Part shown: in pieces, positions 37,017 to 46,879 of the stretch
How positions within the stretch are numbered: the stretch's first letter is position 1
How the letters are laid out: each line of letters opens with the position of its first letter
Source: Streptomyces capillispiralis
GTDB lineage: Bacteria > Actinomycetota > Actinomycetes > Streptomycetales > Streptomycetaceae
Assembly (NCBI RefSeq): GCF_007829875.1
Contig: NZ_VIWV01000001.1
Span: 5,612,501-5,676,500, forward strand
DNA: 64,000 nucleotides
Direction of reading: 5' to 3'
The notes under the pieces: model-generated
What the model was told of the DNA's origin: nothing
The model's database searches: none
What the model saw: only the letters and a program-made list of their open reading frames with translations
Position numbers and translations under genes: made by a program

Positions 37017-40000
37017 TCACCCACTCCTACGTTCCGACCGGTCCGGACCAAGCCGTATGCACAAGACCATGGGCCAAGGTGCCAACTCAGCTGTACAAGT
37101 GCCAACAGGATTGCTGCTCTCGGCGGCAGTCATTCTGAAACGATCAGTAAGACGACGGGCGGCAAGGGCAGCCAGCTCGCCCGGTTGCAGGCTTCGGCCC
37201 TTCGCGTCGAGTTCCTGTGGAAGCTGGTCGCCAAGCGCATGGAGCTCAGCGAGCGAGAGATCGCCCGCACCATCGATGTGTGGGGGACGGATCGCGAGGA
37301 GGACGCGGAGGAATATGCCTTCCTTCGTCGCGACAAGCAGAACCCGGACCAGAGCCTGCCGCTGACCAAGGAGCAGGTCTTCAAGGACCTCTTCGCGGCG
37401 GAGGGCTCCCCGTACTGGCGGCTCAAGCAGGTCATGGACGCGTGGTGCGCGCTGTGGTTCTGGCCGCTGGAGAAGGTGGGGCTGCTGGACGGGGCCGACG
37501 CGGAGTATGCGACGGCCCCGGTGGTGACGGCGGAAGCCGGGGCCGACCTGGATGCGTTGTTGTCGTCGATGGCCGGGCTGGCGGTGCAGGTCGAGGACCG
37601 CGCGCCCGAGCCGACGCCTGCGCCCCAGTTCCTTGAGCCGGGTCTGCTGTTCACCATGGACGGCGACCAGATTTCCCTGGGTGAGGCTGAGAGCGACGAC
37701 GAGGCCGGGAAGAAGAAGGAGACCAAGAAGAAGCGCGGCTCCTCCGCTCCCAAGAAGCCCAGTGGACCGGCACGCCGCCGCGACGTCATTCCGCTGGCGG
37801 ACCTGGACGACTGGATCGCCTTCCTGGAGTCCATGCTCGGTACGGGATCGGTGCCGGAGGACACCTTTGCCACGACGGTCGACTCTTTGGAGGAGCTGAA
37901 GAAGCTCGAAGACCTGATCCAGGCCGAGATGGGTATGGACGATGCCCGTAAGGCGGTTGAGACACGGTATCCGTGGATGCGGGTCGTCCGTGATATTGCG
38001 GAGGAGCAGGGTTTTCTTCACTGGGAGTTGGACTTTGCTGGTGTCTTCACCAGTGAGGCGGGGGGCTTCGACCTTCAGGTGGGTAACCCGCCGTGGGTGC
38101 GGCCGGAGTGGAAAGAGGATCCGGTCCTCGCGGAGTACGAGCCTTGGTTCATGCTCACGGAGAAGCCGAAGGCGGAGGACAAGAACCGGCGGCGGGATGT
38201 CGAACTCGCACGCGAAGAGGTGCAGGAGTACCTGCTCGGCGAGGTGACTAACACGGTGACCATGGCGAGCTACCTCTCATCGGCGCCCGTGTACCCGCTG
38301 ATTTCGGGAAGCCAGCCGGATCTGTATCGGGCGTTCATGTGTGAGGTGTGGGATCACGCGGGGACCGGTGGGGCCGCCGGGATGGTGCACCCGGACACTC
38401 ACTTTGCGGGGGACAAGGAGGCCGCCCTGCGCGCAGCGGCGTACCGGCGGTTGCGGGTGCACGGTGACTTCGTCAATGCGGGCAACCGGTTCTTCCCGCC
38501 GCCGGTGGGGCGGTCGAGCCACTTCGGTGTGCACATCTACGGGGCCGAAGGCGATATCTCCTTCGACTCGTTGTCGTGGCTCTTCACTGTCGACTCACTT
38601 CGTTTGTCCGCCTCCGCTGAGAACACGGGCACTGACCCCGGCGTCAAGTACGACGGTGACTGGGACGAACGTCCGCACCCGAAGCGGGTCGTCCGTGTGA
38701 CGCCGGACACCCTCAAGCGGTGGCGTCGGCTGGCGGGTGATGAAGGGCCCTTGGAGCACACGCGTCTGGTCACGCCGGTGAGTACGGCGGAGGACCCGGC
38801 GATCGACGCACTTGGTACATATCCCTTGCGTCTCGGTGCTCTGTCCCCGGATATCACCCGTGGGTACGACGAAAGCGCTGCCAAGAAGGCAAAGTTCGGC
38901 CCGAACAAAGATCAGCGACTCATCGACTACAACACCGGCATTGACGGCCAGGAGGACTACCACGCGAAGGCGTGGAACGACGTCATCTTCAAGGGGCCGC
39001 AGATCGGCGTGGCCAACCCAATGTTCAAGCAGCCTAGTCAGGGCGGAGGCGAGGTACGCGGCCTTGACCCGAGGGCACTCACGGACGATGCGGTTCCTGA
39101 GTCGGAGTACCGGTGCGTGGCTCCCCACGATGTGTTCCTGGGTGAGCAGGACAAGTGGCCCGACTGGGAGAGGTACGAGGCGCTGCTCGCGTCCGAGGAA
39201 GAGAGGGCGCAGGCCCGGCTTCGGATTGCGGAGCGACGCAAGGTGCAGCCGGAGGAAGTCGAGGATGAGCAGGTTGAGAAGTTCCTGCTTGCCAAAGCGA
39301 GTTATCCGTACAGCGAAGACTTTCGGGTTGCGTGGCGCGAGAGGGTTGCGGCAGACACAGAGCGCGCGCTTTATGGAGCGCTGCTCCCGCCTGGGACAAC
39401 GCACGTTCACGCAGTGCGTTCCGCGCGTCTGGCGACAAGGAGTCTCACTGCTCTCACCGCCGGCTTCCTGGCCGCGCTGCCTATCGACTACCTGCTTCGG
39501 ACCGCTGGAGTCGGACACCTCGACGTTGCTCAGGCCAAGCGGCTTCCGGCACCACAGAGCGAACACCCCCTCGCCTCCGCCCTTCTCCTCCGCACCCTCC
39601 GCCTCAATCTTCTGACAACTGCCTACGCCGACCTCTGGGAAGAGCTCTACGACCCCAAGTGGCTCGGCTACGAGCCCTGGGCGATCAACTGGCCCAACCT
39701 CAAGACCGAGCTGCACAAGGTGACCCCCACCTGGCAGCGGGACACCCCCCTCCGTACTGAGTACGCCCGCCGTGCCGCCCTCGTCGAGATCGACGCGCTC
39801 GTCGCTGTCTGGCTCGGGATCGACGCGGACACACTCATCGTCATGTACCGGGCCCGTTATCCGATTACGCAGGACTTCGACCCGGTGACCTGGTTCGATG
39901 CCAACGAGCGGAAGATCGCTGGGGACCGGTATACCTACGGCTTCGACCAGACCAAGGACCACTGGACCCAGTTCGAGCAATATTGCGAGGCCTACGACAA

Positions 40001-40165
40001 GGACCCAAATACCGACACCCCCGTCCCCGACGGCTACACAGCCCCCTTCTATAAGGCGAACCGCGAGCGCGAAATGCGTGAAGCCCATGCCTACTTCAAG
40101 AAGCGCCTCGACGAAGCCGTAGCCAAGGGTCTGTGGGACCCGGAGAAGATGGAGGTCCCGACCCC

Positions 40166-43100
40166 GTGAGGCCGACCCTCGAAGCACAGGGACTCAAGGA
40201 GAGCCTCCTCCAGTACCTGTCCACGACGTACGGTCTCGCAGACGAGGGTGCCCGTAAGGCGCTGAACGCCTTCCTCGGGGACGAGACAACGGGTATGTTC
40301 CGCGGCCCGTACCTCCGCCTGCGTACCCCCTTCACCCCGGCCGACGACGGCTGGCAGCAGTACCTGGACTGGGTACGTACCGACGGCTGGACACCGTACG
40401 CCCACCAGGCCCGCGCCTTCGCCCGGCTCACCTCCAAGGACGGCCACACACCTCAGCCCACGCTCGTCACGACAGGCACAGGTTCCGGCAAGACCGAGTC
40501 GTTCCTGTACCCCGTGCTCGATCACTGCGCCCGCGAGCGCGCGGCCGGGAACAACGGGGTCAAGGCGGTCTTCCTGTACCCGATGAACGCCCTGGCCACC
40601 GACCAGGCGGCTCGTATCAACGATCTGCTGACCGATTACGACGAGTTGAGCGGTGTCCGCGCTGGCCTGTACATCGGGGAGAAGGCGGCGATGCACTACG
40701 ACCGGGTCTACACCCGTCGCCAGGACATGCAACTGTCCCCGCCGGACATCCTGATCACCAACTACAAGATGCTCGACCTGCTTCTGCAGCGTGCCGCCGA
40801 CGCACCGCTGTGGGACGCCAGCGACATCCGCTACGTGGTCGTCGACGAGTTCCACACCTACGACGGCGCGCAGGGTACTGACGTCGCCATGCTGCTGCGC
40901 CGCCTCGCCATCGCCGTCGATGCCAACCGGCCCGGCATGCCACTCGGCTCGATCACCCCCGTCGCCACGTCCGCGACCCTCGCCTCCGGCACCGATGAGG
41001 ACGGGATACGCCAACTCCTCTTCGTGGCCACCAACGTCTTCGGCGCGGAGTTCACCGAGGACTCGATCGTCGGTGAGGACCGGCTGACGGTCGACGAGTT
41101 CATCCTCGGCGAGGACGAGTTGATCCCGGACGCGCGATTCCTCCCCGGCCAGGCCACGCCCCCTGAGGCACTCACCGCCCTGCCGGATCCGGCGTCCGGC
41201 CCCGAAGAACTCGCGGACCTCGCCGAGGCCGTCACCGGAAGCCGGATCACTGACCCGGTCGCCCTCGGTGCCGCGCTCAAGCGCAATCGGCTCACGTACG
41301 CCGTCCTGAACGCCTTCGACGGCACGGTGCGCACCTACGACGAGGTGCTCGACGTGATGCGCCGCAGTGGGGCGAAGAGCTGGGACGAGGCGATCACTAC
41401 ACGGCCCCAGATCGCTGCGCTGGCACTCGCCCGCTTCGTCGCGCTGCTGTCCGTGGCGCGTGACCCTGACGCGCCGGCCGCGATCAGCCGCCCCTTCGTC
41501 CAGGTCGAGGTGCACCAGTGGGCGCGGTCCGTCACCCGCATGCTGCGGGGCGTACTTCCGTGGCCGAAGGCCGAGTTCGCGTGGGACACGGCCGGGGCGC
41601 AGAGCCAGTCGCGTACGACGCCGGACACCACCACCTCCCGCGACACCAAGATCTTCCTGCCTGCGGTGTACTGCCGAGAGTGCGGGCGTTCCGGCTGGTC
41701 GGTCCTCGCCCCCGAGTCGGACTTCGAGGAGCTGAACTTCGAGGCTCACAAGATCCGCCGGGCCACCGTCACCGCCGAGAAGGCCAAGGTGCGCACCCTG
41801 GTGGCGGCCACCGACAATGAGGCCCGCGAGGGCAACGGCCGTACCGCCATGGACCCGGCGGCGCAGAGGTCGCTGACCACCGGCGGCGCGGGCGTGCTCA
41901 TGGTGCTCGACGGCCTGTCCCAGCGCCTGCGGCTGCCCGACCCCCAGGGCGACTACGACGACGAGGGCAACCCGGCGCCCGCCGGCCCTGACTCCGCCTT
42001 CGTCCTGGTTCAGCTCGGCGACACCGCGGAACGCGCCGCCAAGGACGACTGGTGCCCCGCCTGCGGCACGCACAACGCGATCCGCTTCGTCGGTACGGGT
42101 GCTGCTGCCCTCGCCGCCGCCTCCGTCACCCAGTTGTTCACCGGCGGGGAGATGGACAAGGAGCAGCGTGAGACGAAGACGCTGATGTTCAACGACTCGG
42201 TGCAGGACGCCGCGCACCGGGCCGGTTTCGTCGCCTCCCGCTCGTACACCTTTTCCTTACGGGCCTTGTTCACCAAGCACCTGAGCGAACAGCAGCCCAG
42301 CGCACTTAACGACCTTGTCGCCGACGTCGTAGCGGCTACCACCGACCGTGAGACCCTCGCCGCCGTCGTCCCGCCGGACCTCCACGACGACACGGGCGTA
42401 GCGCGCCTGCTGTCCGGCCAAGGGCGCGGTGGGGACAAGAAGACCTGGGACCTGATTGGTGAACGGTTCGCGTTCGAGGCCGTCATGGAGTTCGGCCACC
42501 GCTCCCGCAACGGCCGTACCCTCGAACTGACCCGTACCTCAGCCGCCTGGGTGGACATCCCCGATGAGCAGGCGGCCGTGGCGCTCATGCGCGCCGCGCA
42601 TGAGGAGGCCGCCCACCGTGGGTTGACGCTTACCGAACACGACGACACCCGCTATCTGGCCTTTCTGCGCGGCTTGTTGGAGCGACTGCGTACGCGTGGG
42701 GCGGTTGGGCACCGGTGGCTGGAGAAGTTCCTCGACGAGGCGGGCACCAGCCGCTACTTCATCTGGGGAGGTCGCCCGCGCGGTATGAAGGCCTTCCCCA
42801 AGGGGGTGTCCGCACCGAGCTTCCTGCTCGCGCGGCCCAAGCCGAGCAGCGAGTTCGACTTCGCCGCCGGACGTCTGTCCTGGTACCAGACCTGGGCCCA
42901 GCGCTGCCTCGACATGACCCGCGAACAGGCCGACGAGTTCTGGGTTCGGCTGCTGCCCCGGCTCACCGACGCCGGGCTGCTTGCAGCACGTACCCCGAGC
43001 GACACGGCCGCCCGCCTGTACGGCCTCCAGCCAGGGGCCATCCGGTTGCAGTTGCTGACCGACGCCCAGGTCAACGAGGCCTATGTTCGCTGCCCGAAGT

Positions 43101-46100
43101 GCTTCTGGGAGCAGACCGTCCACCCCTCGCTGCTGGACCAGTACCACGGGCAGCCCTGCCAGGCGTATCGCTGCACGGCGGGGCGGCTGGTCGCCGGCGA
43201 CCGGTGGCTGGAGACCGTGGACCGGCACGACCGGGACCGCGACTACCGTGACGACTACTACCGCCGCCTGTACCGGCGAGCGGGCACCTACCAGGTCATC
43301 ACCGCCGAGCACACCGGTCTGCTCTCCCGCGGCAAGCGCGAACGTATCGAGGACGCCTTCCGCAACGGCGAAGGATTCAACGACCCCAACGTGCTGTCCT
43401 GCACGCCCACCCTGGAGATGGGCATCGACATCGGCGACTTGTCCGCCGTCGTCCTCGGCGCCCTGCCGCGCCGTCCGGCCAACTATGCCCAGCAGGCGGG
43501 TCGGGCTGGACGCCGTACCGGAAATGCCTTCCTGCTGACCATTCCCGACCGCAGGCGCCGCGACCTGTACTTCCTCGACCGGCCGCGGGACATGATCGAC
43601 GGACGGATCGTGCCGCCGGGCTCGTATCTGTCGGCCATCGAGATCCTGCGCCGTCAGTACACCGCCCACCTCCTCGATCTCGCGGCGCGCGGCCGGCTGC
43701 TGCGTGAGGACGGCAGGCCGCTGGCCGCGCTGTCGCGCCGAGTCGACGAACTCTTCGGTCCTTCCGGCTATCTCGCCGACTTCACCGACGCCGCCCTCGC
43801 CCACGGCGAGGAACTCGTCGCTGGCTTCCTCGCCCTGTTCCCGACCGGCGTGAGCGACACCGCCAAGGAGGAGCTGGAGAAGTACGCGGTCCGCGGCATC
43901 CGCAGCGCGATCGAGAAGGCCGAACGGGAGTGGGAGCGCGAGAACCAGAAGCTGCGCACCCGCATCCGTACGATCCGCTCCGCGATCGACGAGCTCAAAG
44001 ACGGCGACGACGAACAGGCAAGCACAAAGGCGGAGTTGGAGGCCGAACTCGGAGCAATCTCCAAGCAAGGCGCCACACGGCAGCGTCAGCCCGCCCAGAC
44101 CGTGCTGTGTGACCTCGGCCTGCTGCCCAACTACGCTCTCATCGACGCCACGACCACCCTCGACGCCACCGTCTTCTGGCCCGAGGGCACCACACCCGAA
44201 GGCCGGCCCCGCTACAAGTCGAAGTCGTTCTCCTACGGGCGTCCGCGTGGCTTCGCCCTGTCCGAACTCGCCCCCGGGAACACCTTCTACGCAGAGGGCT
44301 ACAAGCACCGGATCACCGGTATCGATATCGTCACCGGCCGGGACCAGGACTGGCGCCACTGGCGCTTCTGCCCCTCGTGCGGCTACGTCCGCACCGAGAA
44401 CGCCGAGAACGACATCACGCCCTGTCCGCGCTGCGGGGAGGCGGGCATCGCCGACTCCGGCAGCCTGTGGCAGATCGTCCAGCCCAGCGTCGTGACGGCC
44501 CGCGACAAGCGGGAGGACGCCAGGATCGGCGACGAGAGCGACGACCGCGACCGCCGCTTCTACACCGTCGTCGACATGGTTGACATCCACCCCGACCACT
44601 TCGCCAAGGGCAAGTCCTGGCGGCATACCAAAGAGGTCTTCGGCGTCGACTACACCCGCCGTGCCATCATCCGCCGTATCAACGCCGGACCGCTCAGCAT
44701 CGGCGCACAGGAGAACGAGCAGCTCGCCGGGAAGCCGGTGCGCATCGCCCCCTTCCATGTGTGTACTGCCTGCGGAGCCGCGAGCGCCGACGGCCGACCG
44801 GTCTTCGACGACGACCGGGACGCCGTCGACAACTCCGCCAACCGCCAGCGCGAACTCAAGCACCACACGCCCTGGTGCCCGCTGCGGCGCGGCAAGAAGG
44901 GCGTACCCCAGGAACCGGTCCTGCTCGCCCACGAGTTGGAGACCGAGGCCCTACGCATCCTGCTGCCGGCAGCGACCGTCCTCGTCGAGGAGAAGGTCCA
45001 CTCCTTCCAGGCGGCCCTGCGCCTGGGCGTGGACGGTGCCTTCGGCGGCGACCCGCAGCACCTCGCCACCACCCTCGCCACCATGCCGGACCGCGACACT
45101 GCGGAGAAACGGCACTTCCTGGTCCTGTACGACCGTCTCCCGCACGGCACCGGCTACCTTGACCGGCTCACCGATCCCGCTGCCTTCCGTCAGGTGCTGG
45201 AGGGCGCGCGCCGGTTGCTCGTGGAGTGCCCCTGCAACGAGGAGGGCGGGCCGGCCTGCCACCGCTGTCTGTACCTCTACGCCGACGAGCAGTACATCGA
45301 GCGCGTCTCCCGTCAGGCTGCCTTGGAGATCCTCGACGAACTGCTGGGCACGGACACCGACGCCTGGGACACCAAGAAGGTCGGGAACACCGATCAGATC
45401 GGCCTGGACGGGCAGGTCGAGTCCGATCTGGAGGCACGCTTCCTCAAGGCCCTGCGTGGGTGGGCCGGACAGCGCGGCGACGCCGTGCTGGAGGAGAGCG
45501 GCGACAACAGCGCCTATCTGCGTCTCGACGAAATCGGCACCGTGCACGGCTGGCGTCTGACAGCGCAACGAAACGAGGGTTACACCCGTACCGACTTCAC
45601 CTTCGAACGCGTCGACGGTCCCAAGCAGAAGATCACTGTCTACCTCGACGGACACCGCTTTCACGCCTCTCGCCGGAACAACCGGCTCGCCAGCGACGCC
45701 GACAAACGCAACCGGCTCCGGGCCGAGGGGAGAATCGTCTTCCAGCTCACCTGGCACGACCTCGACGCCTTCGAGCGGCAGACGAACACGGCGGAGTCCG
45801 GCGCGGGGCGCGAGACGGCCGAGCCGGTGTGGCCGCCGTACCCGCGCAGTGCCCAGGACCTCGCCAAGCAGCTCTACGCCGACCGTGGCGGCGACGACCT
45901 CGCGGCCACCGCCTTCACCGACCCGATGACCATGCTCCTCGCCTACCTGCGCAGCCCGAACGACGCGGCCTGGGGCAAGCGGGCATCAGCCATGGTCGGC
46001 GGGCTCCTCGGGACCGGCCAGGAGATCCTCGTCGGCAACGGCACGCCCGACCAGACGCGTCAGACGCTCAGCGGTCTCCTCGACGCCTGGGGCCGCACCG

Positions 46101-46879
46101 ACGGCATCGACCCGGCGCCCGTGCAGGGCACTGGCACGCTCAACCTGTTCCAGACCAGCGACCAGTCCGGTCTCCCCGTCGCCTTCCTCGTCGATGCAGC
46201 CACCGGCCACTGGTCAGCACTGGCCTGCCTTGACGACACCGCACACGACCAGCTCGGCACGCCCGAACACAAGGCGCGCTGGCGCTCCTGGCTCCAGTGG
46301 TCCAACATCCTGCAGTTCCTCGCCCACGACGGCGGCGACGGCATTCAACTCACCACAGCCACCGCAGCCAGCTTCGACATCTCGGTCCTCAAGGCCTTCG
46401 GCGGCCTCGGTGAACTTGAATCCCTCGTTGTGCGCTACGGCACCGGCACACCCGCATCGCAGCCCGTACCCGCGGAAGCCTCCAACGAGACTCCTCTCGA
46501 AGCAGCGGTGCGGGATCTGCTGTGGGACCGGGAGATCCTCGAATACCTCGACGAGGACGATCCCGACTCCCCCCTCACCCGCCTAGCCCACGTGTTGGCC
46601 GACGGCGGCAAGAAGGCCCCCGCCTACGGCTACGAGCTCGGCGAACGAGGCTGGCTCGCCGACTTCGTCTGGGACCACGGCACTCCGCGGATCGCCGTCA
46701 TGGCCGAGCCGTACGACCAGGAGGACAAGGAGAGCGACAAGACCTGGAGCGCCTACCGTGACGCCGGGTTCACCATCCGCTCGGCCGACGACTGGCTAGC
46801 CGATCTTGATGCTCTGCTGGGCATGCTCCCCGACGCCACCGCCCGTCCCGACTCCGAAGAACAGAGTGCCGCACGATGA
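40166..46879 (+). CDS. giant DEAD/DEAH helicase with DUF1998 and C-terminal nuclease-like domain
   Basis: A 2237-aa protein starting at a GTG that overlaps the previous stop (GTGA). Walker A TGTGSGKTE is at about residue 103, DEFH (VVVDEFHTYDG) at about 226, SATLASG near 270, and the second RecA lobe (LSCTPTLEMGIDIGDL, YAQQAGRAGRR) near 1080-1115. Several C-x2-C pairs (YCRECG, WCPACG, RCPKCF, CPSCGY with CPRCGE) suggest zinc-binding inserts. DUF1998 lies near 1595-1710 (LVLYDRLPHGTGYLDRL, CPCNEEGGPACHRCL). Next comes a DUF559/Vsr-like stretch (YTRTDFTFERVDG, ITVYLDGHRFHAS, about 1800-1830). In DISARM, DrmA (helicase) and DrmB (DUF1998) are separate; here the domains are in one chain, as in Druantia DruE. 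It is likely the core translocase of the system. Confidence 0.82.
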   Translation: MRPTLEAQGLKESLLQYLSTTYGLADEGARKALNAFLGDETTGMFRGPYLRLRTPFTPADDGWQQYLDWVRTDGWTPYAHQARAFARLTSKDGHTPQPTLVTTGTGSGKTESFLYPVLDHCARERAAGNNGVKAVFLYPMNALATDQAARINDLLTDYDELSGVRAGLYIGEKAAMHYDRVYTRRQDMQLSPPDILITNYKMLDLLLQRAADAPLWDASDIRYVVVDEFHTYDGAQGTDVAMLLRRLAIAVDANRPGMPLGSITPVATSATLASGTDEDGIRQLLFVATNVFGAEFTEDSIVGEDRLTVDEFILGEDELIPDARFLPGQATPPEALTALPDPASGPEELADLAEAVTGSRITDPVALGAALKRNRLTYAVLNAFDGTVRTYDEVLDVMRRSGAKSWDEAITTRPQIAALALARFVALLSVARDPDAPAAISRPFVQVEVHQWARSVTRMLRGVLPWPKAEFAWDTAGAQSQSRTTPDTTTSRDTKIFLPAVYCRECGRSGWSVLAPESDFEELNFEAHKIRRATVTAEKAKVRTLVAATDNEAREGNGRTAMDPAAQRSLTTGGAGVLMVLDGLSQRLRLPDPQGDYDDEGNPAPAGPDSAFVLVQLGDTAERAAKDDWCPACGTHNAIRFVGTGAAALAAASVTQLFTGGEMDKEQRETKTLMFNDSVQDAAHRAGFVASRSYTFSLRALFTKHLSEQQPSALNDLVADVVAATTDRETLAAVVPPDLHDDTGVARLLSGQGRGGDKKTWDLIGERFAFEAVMEFGHRSRNGRTLELTRTSAAWVDIPDEQAAVALMRAAHEEAAHRGLTLTEHDDTRYLAFLRGLLERLRTRGAVGHRWLEKFLDEAGTSRYFIWGGRPRGMKAFPKGVSAPSFLLARPKPSSEFDFAAGRLSWYQTWAQRCLDMTREQADEFWVRLLPRLTDAGLLAARTPSDTAARLYGLQPGAIRLQLLTDAQVNEAYVRCPKCFWEQTVHPSLLDQYHGQPCQAYRCTAGRLVAGDRWLETVDRHDRDRDYRDDYYRRLYRRAGTYQVITAEHTGLLSRGKRERIEDAFRNGEGFNDPNVLSCTPTLEMGIDIGDLSAVVLGALPRRPANYAQQAGRAGRRTGNAFLLTIPDRRRRDLYFLDRPRDMIDGRIVPPGSYLSAIEILRRQYTAHLLDLAARGRLLREDGRPLAALSRRVDELFGPSGYLADFTDAALAHGEELVAGFLALFPTGVSDTAKEELEKYAVRGIRSAIEKAEREWERENQKLRTRIRTIRSAIDELKDGDDEQASTKAELEAELGAISKQGATRQRQPAQTVLCDLGLLPNYALIDATTTLDATVFWPEGTTPEGRPRYKSKSFSYGRPRGFALSELAPGNTFYAEGYKHRITGIDIVTGRDQDWRHWRFCPSCGYVRTENAENDITPCPRCGEAGIADSGSLWQIVQPSVVTARDKREDARIGDESDDRDRRFYTVVDMVDIHPDHFAKGKSWRHTKEVFGVDYTRRAIIRRINAGPLSIGAQENEQLAGKPVRIAPFHVCTACGAASADGRPVFDDDRDAVDNSANRQRELKHHTPWCPLRRGKKGVPQEPVLLAHELETEALRILLPAATVLVEEKVHSFQAALRLGVDGAFGGDPQHLATTLATMPDRDTAEKRHFLVLYDRLPHGTGYLDRLTDPAAFRQVLEGARRLLVECPCNEEGGPACHRCLYLYADEQYIERVSRQAALEILDELLGTDTDAWDTKKVGNTDQIGLDGQVESDLEARFLKALRGWAGQRGDAVLEESGDNSAYLRLDEIGTVHGWRLTAQRNEGYTRTDFTFERVDGPKQKITVYLDGHRFHASRRNNRLASDADKRNRLRAEGRIVFQLTWHDLDAFERQTNTAESGAGRETAEPVWPPYPRSAQDLAKQLYADRGGDDLAATAFTDPMTMLLAYLRSPNDAAWGKRASAMVGGLLGTGQEILVGNGTPDQTRQTLSGLLDAWGRTDGIDPAPVQGTGTLNLFQTSDQSGLPVAFLVDAATGHWSALACLDDTAHDQLGTPEHKARWRSWLQWSNILQFLAHDGGDGIQLTTATAASFDISVLKAFGGLGELESLVVRYGTGTPASQPVPAEASNETPLEAAVRDLLWDREILEYLDEDDPDSPLTRLAHVLADGGKKAPAYGYELGERGWLADFVWDHGTPRIAVMAEPYDQEDKESDKTWSAYRDAGFTIRSADDWLADLDALLGMLPDATARPDSEEQSAAR

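Larger units (their letters stand above)
35612..37147 (-). mobile_element. IS5-family element with passenger gene, copy 1 (inside methyltransferase)
   Basis: A 1536-bp element bounded by 18-bp terminal inverted repeats (CTGCTCGTTTCAGAATGA at the left, the complement of CTGATCGTTTCAGAATGA at the right, one mismatch). It is flanked by a 3-bp direct repeat TAA (35609-35611 and 37148-37150), the TNA target type of IS5/IS427-like elements. It encodes a two-frame DDE transposase and an extra 162-aa protein. The transposase is read opposite to the host operon, so the element is likely to be polar. The second copy (49545-51080) has the same length and identical proteins, in inverted orientation. Confidence 0.93.
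33129..40169 (+). pseudogene. adenine DNA methyltransferase (DISARM DrmMI-like), split by an IS
   Basis: The first part (33129-35611) carries ASYYTPESLTKVTVE and SAM-binding motif I CEPALGSGAFLNEAI (about residue 642), then YGIDLNATGVELAEVSLWLN. The second part (37151-40169) holds catalytic motif IV LQVGNPPWVRPEW, about residue 1140 of the restored protein. A 1536-bp IS interrupts codon 828. Deleting the IS and one TAA repeat joins the parts in frame (KAKP then KTTGGKG) to 1833 codons, with no other defect. Size and motif order fit large Eco57I/DrmMI-type N6-adenine methyltransferases. The start overlaps drmD-like by 4 bp, and the stop overlaps the next gene by 4 bp (GTGA). As it stands, no active methyltransferase can be made from either half, because the two motifs are separated. 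Confidence 0.9.

Noticed and set aside
36555..37147. Plus-strand reading that seems to extend the methyltransferase second half upstream to an ATG at 36555
   Set aside because: These codons lie inside the IS, antisense to the passenger gene; the real protein continues from the first half after IS removal.
40091..44932. Minus-strand open frames of about 700-800 codons over the DUF1998 helicase
   Set aside because: Shadows created by high third-position GC on the coding strand; no start sites or domains.
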